From Isoetes taiwanensis (Eukaryota > Streptophyta > Lycopodiopsida > Isoetales > Isoetaceae): a stretch of DNA of 64,000 nucleotides. Of this stretch, positions 57,962-64,000 are shown one piece after another. The DNA lies in assembly GCA_021234155.1 (NCBI GenBank), contig JAJEKV010000005.1:5582952-5646951 (forward strand), given 5' to 3'. Position 1 is the first letter of the stretch. Every line of letters begins with the position of its first letter. Made by a program: the position numbers and the translations under genes. The notes beneath the pieces are model-generated. The model saw only the letters and a list, made by a program, of their open reading frames with translations, did no database searches and was not told the DNA's origin.

Positions 57962-59011
57962 ACGGGAGCAAATCATCGAAACGAGAGCGAAAGGAATATT
58001 CCTCAAAGATTCCCCTTTTTTTTACAAAAGGGGGTAAAACGAGGTTAAAACAAAAAAGATGCATGAAATTCTATTTTGACCCCCCAAAAGTGACTAATTT
58101 TTTTGTGCAACGAAAGAATTGACTTTTTTAAAGTGTCATTTTTCTTAGCAAATAGAATGTTCTTGAAGTATATTTTACGAGAGAAACCCTAATTTCAGAG
58201 GATAAAATATTTAACAAAAAATTGAAGTTAGTCCGTAACTGAAACTGTAGTATTCTTAAAATTTGAAGATAGAATCTTCATATTCACATGCAAAATTCTG
58301 ATCTTTTTCTAAGACTTCGGTTATGTGCAAAAGTGTGAGGAGTGATGAAGGAGGGATCGGGGACGTCATCATGTTCATTTATGCCATCCTCATCACCTTC
58401 ACTTTTTCAACATGTCACTAGAGGAAGTGCTTGAGTTATCTTCCTTATCACTATCAACGATGGAGTAGCATTGCCACCACCTTCTTCATCCTCTTCTTAA
58501 GATTACAAGCTTTTTTAAGCAAATTATAGTCCTCTGGCGTGAAGCGATTGTCGATTTCAATTTAAAATCATAGCACAATATAGTCACGTCATTAAGGATC
58601 AACTCATCCCTACAACCCACCTTCTTGGACTTTCTCCCTTTTCCTTGGCTTCTCATTTCTAACTCATATCTACCTTCAAAAGCATTTTAAATGTGTTGCA
58701 AGCCAATGAATCTTGAGTTTAGTGACTAAGTCTTCCTCCTTGGTACCGTGTCAAGCACTTTTGCTATCCGAAAAATGTGACCTTTGTCATCCTCCTCGGT
58801 TGGAAGAGCAATTAGCATACCCTTGGTAATTTACGTGATATTACCTTGAGGCTCATTCCTGCGTCTTGGTCCGAGGTACATGACTCGATCCTCGTCTTCT
58901 TCTCTGCTGCGGTGCTAATGTAGCATTGCTTGGACCTACTTGGTCTTTGGGGTTGATGGAAGGTGTTAGGCCATCCAAATGGTTCTTACAGCGGTCTTAG
59001 AGCTATATTTT
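57962..59011. other. Intergenic, no recognised content
   Basis: Contains a CCCCTTTT...AAAAGGGG hairpin near 58013-58034 and otherwise anonymous AT-rich sequence. Confidence 0.4.
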
Positions 59012-59702
59012 TCACAACAATTTTACGTTAGAAAAGAAATTACTCCACCACATCCGATCTTCTTCTAAGAAGTACTTAAAGCCTGAGGAAATTCCATTTT
59101 CAATGGCTTTTAAGGATGCCTCTGGGGTACTTTTCTTCTGCTTGGACTCCTTAGGATTTTTGAGAGGAAGTTGTTCTGCACGTTCTATGAAGGAAGTGTC
59201 TGAAATATATTTAAAGAAGCGTAATCCCTCTGGTGGACTCCAGTCCTTAGTTGTGGTATACTTCTTCCCCTGTAAGAAACTCTGGCCATCCTTCAAGTAG
59301 AACTTGATGTGATGTTGAAAGGTGAGATCATTCAACTTGTTCACAGCTTGTTCTCTGTCTGAACGTTGAGAGAAAACAAACTCTCTGAAATCAGCAGTCT
59401 CTTTAAGAAGATCGATCACTGGAGTGGGAGTGTAAGAATCTTCAATAATTCGAACTAATGTAGGAAGGGAGAAAGCCTTCTTCCTTCTAAGGCGCACAGA
59501 AAATCTGCTGAACATTTGGTCAATCTGATCATGAGTGTGGCCTACAAGTAAGAAACCGAGCTTCACTTTTCTAAAGATCCCTAGCTCCACTAACATAGCA
59601 CAGTATGCAAAGAGTGTTTGATTCTTGTTCTCCCTTGTAGTATTGTCAAGTTGCAGGTAAAGCACTGGTGGTAATTGCTTTGCTCGCACATGACCTTGTT
59701 AA

Positions 59703-62359
59703 CACTAGAGTCGTCACATGATGAACCAGAAAAGGTGCATTTGCACTGTTCGCGTTAAAATTCACATAAAATCAGGGGTTCAATAATCAGTCAAACCCTT
59801 CTTATATGTTAATATATGGCAGTCATGTTGCATGGAAAAAATACCTAAAAATCTATTGGTCCCCATTCATGAGAGTTACACTTAGGTAAACTCAAGGGGG
59901 TCAAGTCTGTTTCGCTACATGTTTAGATAAAGTAAAACTGTTTTGGTAAGACAATTTTTATGATTTTTTTCATTATTTTTGTATTTTTCTACACGAGTTA
60001 GAGAGTAAGACACAAAAAACTGCACCTCAATCCGAGGTCTGAGAAGGGAGATAGGGTTGTTTGAACATGACAGGGTCAAAACTGCTGCTTGTCTTCTGTG
60101 AACCAATACTGGTTTCCAGAAAGCTGTTCCCAAATCAAATCTCTAACTTTTGTAGGAAAATGAATTTTGACCCAAAATTTTGAATATAAGTATTAGACAA
60201 CTTGCTTTATCTAAGAAAAATGTCCATTAGCCTTGATGATGAGGTTTTGATTTTCTTTTATTTTTTCAATTACAAGTGAATGATAACTTATGTCTATATA
60301 GGAGTAAAATGATTCAAAGTCATCCGCAAAAAAATCACATTATGAAAGGTTACCACGATATGGAATCACCCCAAAACAAACACGTCAAAAAGCATAAGCG
60401 TTTGTTTTCAAGAAATCAAAGAAGGTTCAGATTACACGAGACCATTATCGGTCCACCTTCTTTTTAAAATTAAGAACTCCCTCATGTTAATCAATTTCAG
60501 TTTCAATTGCGGGATATAAGCACCTCATGAGCTACTCTATTCATTGAAAATAATCAATGCACCTGATCTTGAGGTTTAGGATAACCTTTCTAGTGTTCAT
60601 TCCAAGTTATCTGTTAGAGTACGCGTTCCATGGATTTCATAAACCTATGTATTGAATGGTGAACTCAAAACTTGTATTTTTTATCTTCTCAAGTTGTGGA
60701 AGCAATGCAAAAGAATGAAAAACAAATATAAAAAGCTAGAACTATGAAAAAAAGAAAGATAGCTATATGTGCTTTTCCCATAACCCGATTGGGTTAAAGT
60801 GGACATTAAAATTTTCTTCCTTCCTTCCTTCCTTCCTTCCTTCCATTCTTGGTCCACATGGCTTATGATCATTCAAGAAGCCAAAACATCCTCATCTTAA
60901 TTAGTTGGTTGCTAGAATTGCATTATTTAATGGTAAAGTTGAAGCACAAGCAAAACGAACCTATATGAATCTCCACTCACCCTTCCAAAAATTATGTTAG
61001 AGAAGGTAGAAAATCGCCATATCATTGTATAAATGACAAATGAACAATAAATAAAATTGGTAATCATAATTAGAGAGATTTAATTCTATACCCAATTCGT
61101 TAATTGTGGACCATAATGGTCCATGCCCATTTATATTCAAATCTTACATATAGTAGTATGTTATTTTTAACATCAAATTGGAGATCTATATTGCCAATGA
61201 AGCTTGAACCCATAAAAATTATAGTCTATCATGAAAGACAAGCTAAAGTTACTATTATTGTACCTAAAGTAGAAACTCTTAAGCAGCAAACACGTGTACT
61301 AAGTTTATGATAGTAAAAAATAAGAAGATTTCATCGTGTGTTTTGCACTAAGACGATACAAACTATATTTTAAACTTCTATCACATGTTTCGTCAATCAT
61401 GAGTTGAAAAAGAATGCTATCTTGCTTTAAAATATGGCAAGCATAAGTACAAACCAGAAATGGTCCATGTCTATTTTAAATCAAATCTTGTACATAATAT
61501 GCTACTTTAACATGAAATTCAAGATCGATGTTGCCAAGGAAGGGTGACATTCATAAAAAATATTGCCTACCATAAAAGATGAGTTTTTTGTATTATTACC
61601 TTAGCTAAACTCTAATTTTGTGTAGTGGCAACCACTTCTAAATGTAAAGAATACATGGTTATTCACCATATTTAAGTTCATAAAATTCTTTATTATGAAT
61701 GTATAAGTGGAATGAATGGAGTGCATCATTTATTGCCCTTAGAAAGCTTATATATGAGTTTAGTTAAACCACGTTAGTTCTATTTTTTTCATGGATTCTG
61801 TATCGAATCTTCTTTAGTGAAAATTGAGATCAACATGACTTATAAACATTTCAAAAAATTATTGGACTATAGCTCTTAGAGTTGACAACTTATGGCCGCA
61901 AGTCTTACGTCAAAATTTGTTATAGTAAAGGAGAAACAATTCATAACCTCAAACAGCTTTTTAAAGCCAAAAATGGTTTGACGACTTCATATAAAGCCAT
62001 CTAATAGCAACGAAACATGAAAACATGCAAATCAACATGTTTTATCATAAAACGTCAATTACTTTCAATTTTAGAAACGTTTGGACCCCTTTATGCTAGA
62101 AAGTTTGAAGAATACAGTTCTGGCCTGGCGTAAAAACTGCTGAATTCAATGAGGTTTGGGCAATCACTACAACATATCATTAAATCTATTGGTCATGAAA
62201 TTCTCCATGGCCATAAAGAATCGAGTGAAGATTCCAAAAGTGGTGGTATCTTGTGAAATGGAAATTTCTCTTGTTAGATACCTGGGTTTAAGTGGCAGAG
62301 GGTATGCTGGACCAATTCTGGTTGATGAACCCAGAATAGTTCCAGTAACAACTCTAGTG
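59703..62359. mobile_element. TTAA-flanked DNA transposon with CACTAGAGT ends (piggyBac-like, non-autonomous)
   Basis: The left end CACTAGAGTCGTCAC and the inverted right end CACTAGAGTTGTTAC match at 13 of 15 positions, and TTAA lies on both sides (59699-59702 and 62360-62363). It separates two coding blocks of one gene. 2657 bp, with no recognisable transposase. Inside are a LINE 3' tail (60770-60845) and AT-rich filler. A TTAA duplication suggests piggyBac-type integration. Confidence 0.75.
60770..60845 (+). mobile_element. Minimal LINE 3'-end insertion with (TTCC)n tail
   Basis: 'cccataacccgattgggtt', 'aaagtggacattaaaatttt' and (TTCC)n: only the terminal hairpin and tail of the LINE family remain. 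Confidence 0.7.
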
Positions 62360-63894
62360 TTAAGAATTGTAATTGTGAGGTTCGGGTCACCATGCAAGTT
62401 TGGATATGTCAAAAATACTTTGCACTTTAGACTTCCTTTGAAGACCATAGTTCCTACAAGGTGGACCTTAACAAAACATTCCTCTGGCACATCTTTAGGA
62501 ATGTTCAAGAAATGTGGTAGAGTAGTTTTTTTTGGTCCATTCCATCAATCACAACAGACATATATTGCAGTGGACGTTCAAGAGCTTTTTTTCTATGTTT
62601 GGCAAGCTTTCTTCTCTCTGCTGCTTGTTGTGTTCATGTCCGGCAAGGTTACTCATTGCACAATATTTGTAGAAGAAATAAGGTCAAAGCATTTTTTTTT
62701 AAAACAAGTGAGAGATTGAAGAACATGAGCTTACTTCTTTTCGACCTCTGTCTTTGCGCGTTTCTCTTTGACTTTTTAATTACGCACACCTTGAGCAAAA
62801 TAGGACATTACGTGTCTCCCGGGAATTTTCACTAAACCGAATTCACTTTTCCCACATCACGGTGAAGTGTGAGTAAGAGATGTCTTTGAAGAGTGCAAGT
62901 CTCTTTGTACTCATTAAAAACATCTTTTGGTGATGTTATCGGTTAAATGATACATGTTCTTTGTTAGGCGACTTCTCACATGTTTCTCTAAAATATTTCT
63001 CCATCCATGACCACGGCAAAGAAGGGCATGCATGGTTACAACTCTTCTTGGTCCACAATGATCATCAATTGCGGGATTTTTGTCCGATCTTTTTTGTGTA
63101 TTCTAGACATTACGGTGGACCCTAAACGGTGGACAACCATAAAGCATTTACGGCAAACTTCTTGGCGGTTAATGTAGTGCAAGAAGGTGTTGCGGTCGGC
63201 CTTACATGATAGGCCAAGTAGGCATTCCGGTCAGCCAATGTCATTGAACCTGAAGTTGTCTCTAATTGCTCGTAATTTAGACATGTTAAATTTGTTGATG
63301 CAACCCAATGAGCAACATTTACTTCTTAAAAGTCTTCTCATTTTATGCTCGTCCATAAGGTTTCTTCTTCTTACAGAGGAGCATGCTCTCACACCATAAT
63401 CCACCTTGAATTTCTTGGTGGACTGGCTAGAGAACGTGTAATCTCGTTGCACTTCGTTGGTGTCTTCATCTTCTGAAGAGAGTTCTACTCTGGGGGTGAC
63501 CTCCTCTGCCCTTAGTGGTGTGCTTGTAGAGGAGAACAAACCACGTGAAGGTGTGCGGGATAAAGCTGAGGAGGTGCAGTGTTGAATGAAGGAGATGGGC
63601 CAGCATATGATGTGCCATCGAAAGTTGTTGTAGCGTCTTCACAGGGAGTTCGATCAAACATCTCTCTTATAGCAGACTGAAATTCTGCAAACCCATGTGT
63701 CACCACGTTTGTGTGAAGGGGAGTAGATCTTTGCGGTCGTCTTCATTTGTAGTGAAATCGTGGTGAGAGAAACGATGGAGAATCTCGCTTGATCTTGAGC
63801 GTCTTTGTATTCCCGGCATGTGTAAGTGAAGATGGAGAAACAACAAACAGGCGGAGGTAGTCCGTTCCAAAAATTTGCTTTGAGGTCGAGCCAT

Positions 63895-64000
63895 TGTAGT
63901 GTCGGGGATGGTACAAATGGTGGTGGAAGATTGCTACGTGCAGCGTGAGGGCTTTGAAAGGAGGTGGCAGCCCGGTTTCCCTCTTTGGACTTGGAGAGGG
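63895..64000. other. Window end, upstream of the DUF7869-type gene
   Basis: No feature recognised in the last 100 bases; the 5' region of the minus-strand DUF7869-type gene may continue outside the window. Confidence 0.3.

Larger units (their letters stand above)
59012..63894 (-). pseudogene. DUF7869-type gene, split by a transposon
   Basis: Minus-strand segments in protein order: an N-terminal part with SSEDEDTNEV, then RSKCCSLGCINKFNMSKLRA and RDNF (63539-63231), a Cys-rich start; a weakly preserved middle (63.2-62.6 kb); RKKALERPLQYMSVVIDGMD and TTLPHFLNIP, then LHGDPNLTITILN (62590-62364); and, after the inserted element, LPPVLYLQLDNTTRENKNQT, LVELGIFRKVKLGFLLVGHT and HDQIDQMFSRFSVRLR (59697-59012). 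The motifs 'DGMDQ', 'LQLDN..RENKN' and 'VGHTH..ID..FS' define a widespread eukaryotic family often near transposons, which I know as DUF7869. The spaced Asp/His residues suggest an RNase H-like transposase fold, but that is inference. Stops and frame changes make this copy non-functional. Confidence 0.7.

Noticed and set aside
58013-58034. CCCCTTTT...AAAAGGGG hairpin as a terminator
   Set aside because: Intrinsic terminators of this kind are bacterial; this is a low-complexity palindrome in a eukaryotic intergenic region.
59703-62359. CACTA (EnSpm) transposon
   Set aside because: The ends begin CACTA, but the flanking duplication is TTAA (4 bp) rather than 3 bp, and no EnSpm subterminal repeats are seen.
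62156-62719. 187-codon plus-strand ORF
   Set aside because: It lies antisense to well-conserved DUF7869-type coding segments on the minus strand; its translation has no family features.

Overview
This window is repeat-rich nuclear DNA from a large-genome land plant. Evidence: spliceosomal introns, tRNA-iMet-primed LTR elements, a plant L1 LINE, a Helitron, hAT-type MITEs, a DUF506 gene and an 11S-globulin-like cupin gene. A storage-globulin relative lacking the seed-plant Asn-Gly cleavage site, together with a non-L1 LINE clade, fits a fern or other seedless vascular plant better than an angiosperm. That placement is inference.

Two host genes look intact, both on the minus strand: a three-exon DUF506 gene (789-2173) and a five-exon 11S-globulin-like cupin gene (41545-43648) whose promoter carries RY and ACGTGG motifs. 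The DUF506 gene with about 4 kb of its 5' flank was duplicated (copy A 1229-6549, copy B 19795-23635), and a third fragment of the promoter lies at 24640-24834. Decayed gene pieces include a PPR fragment (32.2 kb), a DUF3504-like gene (46.7-47.2 kb) and a DUF7869-type gene (59.0-63.9 kb) split by a TTAA-flanked transposon.

Mobile elements by region: an ORF1-only LINE relative (5.4-6.25 kb); a minus-strand Helitron (6550-10794); an L1 LINE (12.1-15.77 kb); a 334-bp TRIM (16309-16642); LTR element E1 (24835 to about 31.39 kb, plus strand); a second-clade LINE (37167-40634) with unusually long target duplications; a 48-bp minisatellite (44.0-45.2 kb); a second ORF1-only LINE relative (45.6-46.3 kb); and LTR element E2 (about 52.1-57.47 kb, minus strand).

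The main discovery is that E1 and E2, two diverged members of one LTR-retroelement family, both encode a histone H3-like protein. Its N-terminus in E1 is exactly M-ARTKQTAR followed by Met where H3 has Lys9. After a 260-340 residue insertion comes a C-terminal H3 histone fold (for example the E2 motifs LQEAAE, HAKRV and KDI). Both copies carry Met at the Lys9 position. In ordinary H3, K9M dominantly inhibits H3K9 methyltransferases, the enzymes that silence transposons, so an anti-silencing role is a testable idea. Both elements also place a pair of roughly 80-nt inverted-repeat modules before the H3-like ORF and another pair after it. Neither element shows a pol region, and both copies here are broken by frameshifts and insertions.

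A second recurrent signal is a covarying hairpin at the 3' end of at least eight LINE-derived insertions. It is shared between ORF2-bearing LINE copies and ORF1-only copies, and each copy ends in its own short tandem repeat.
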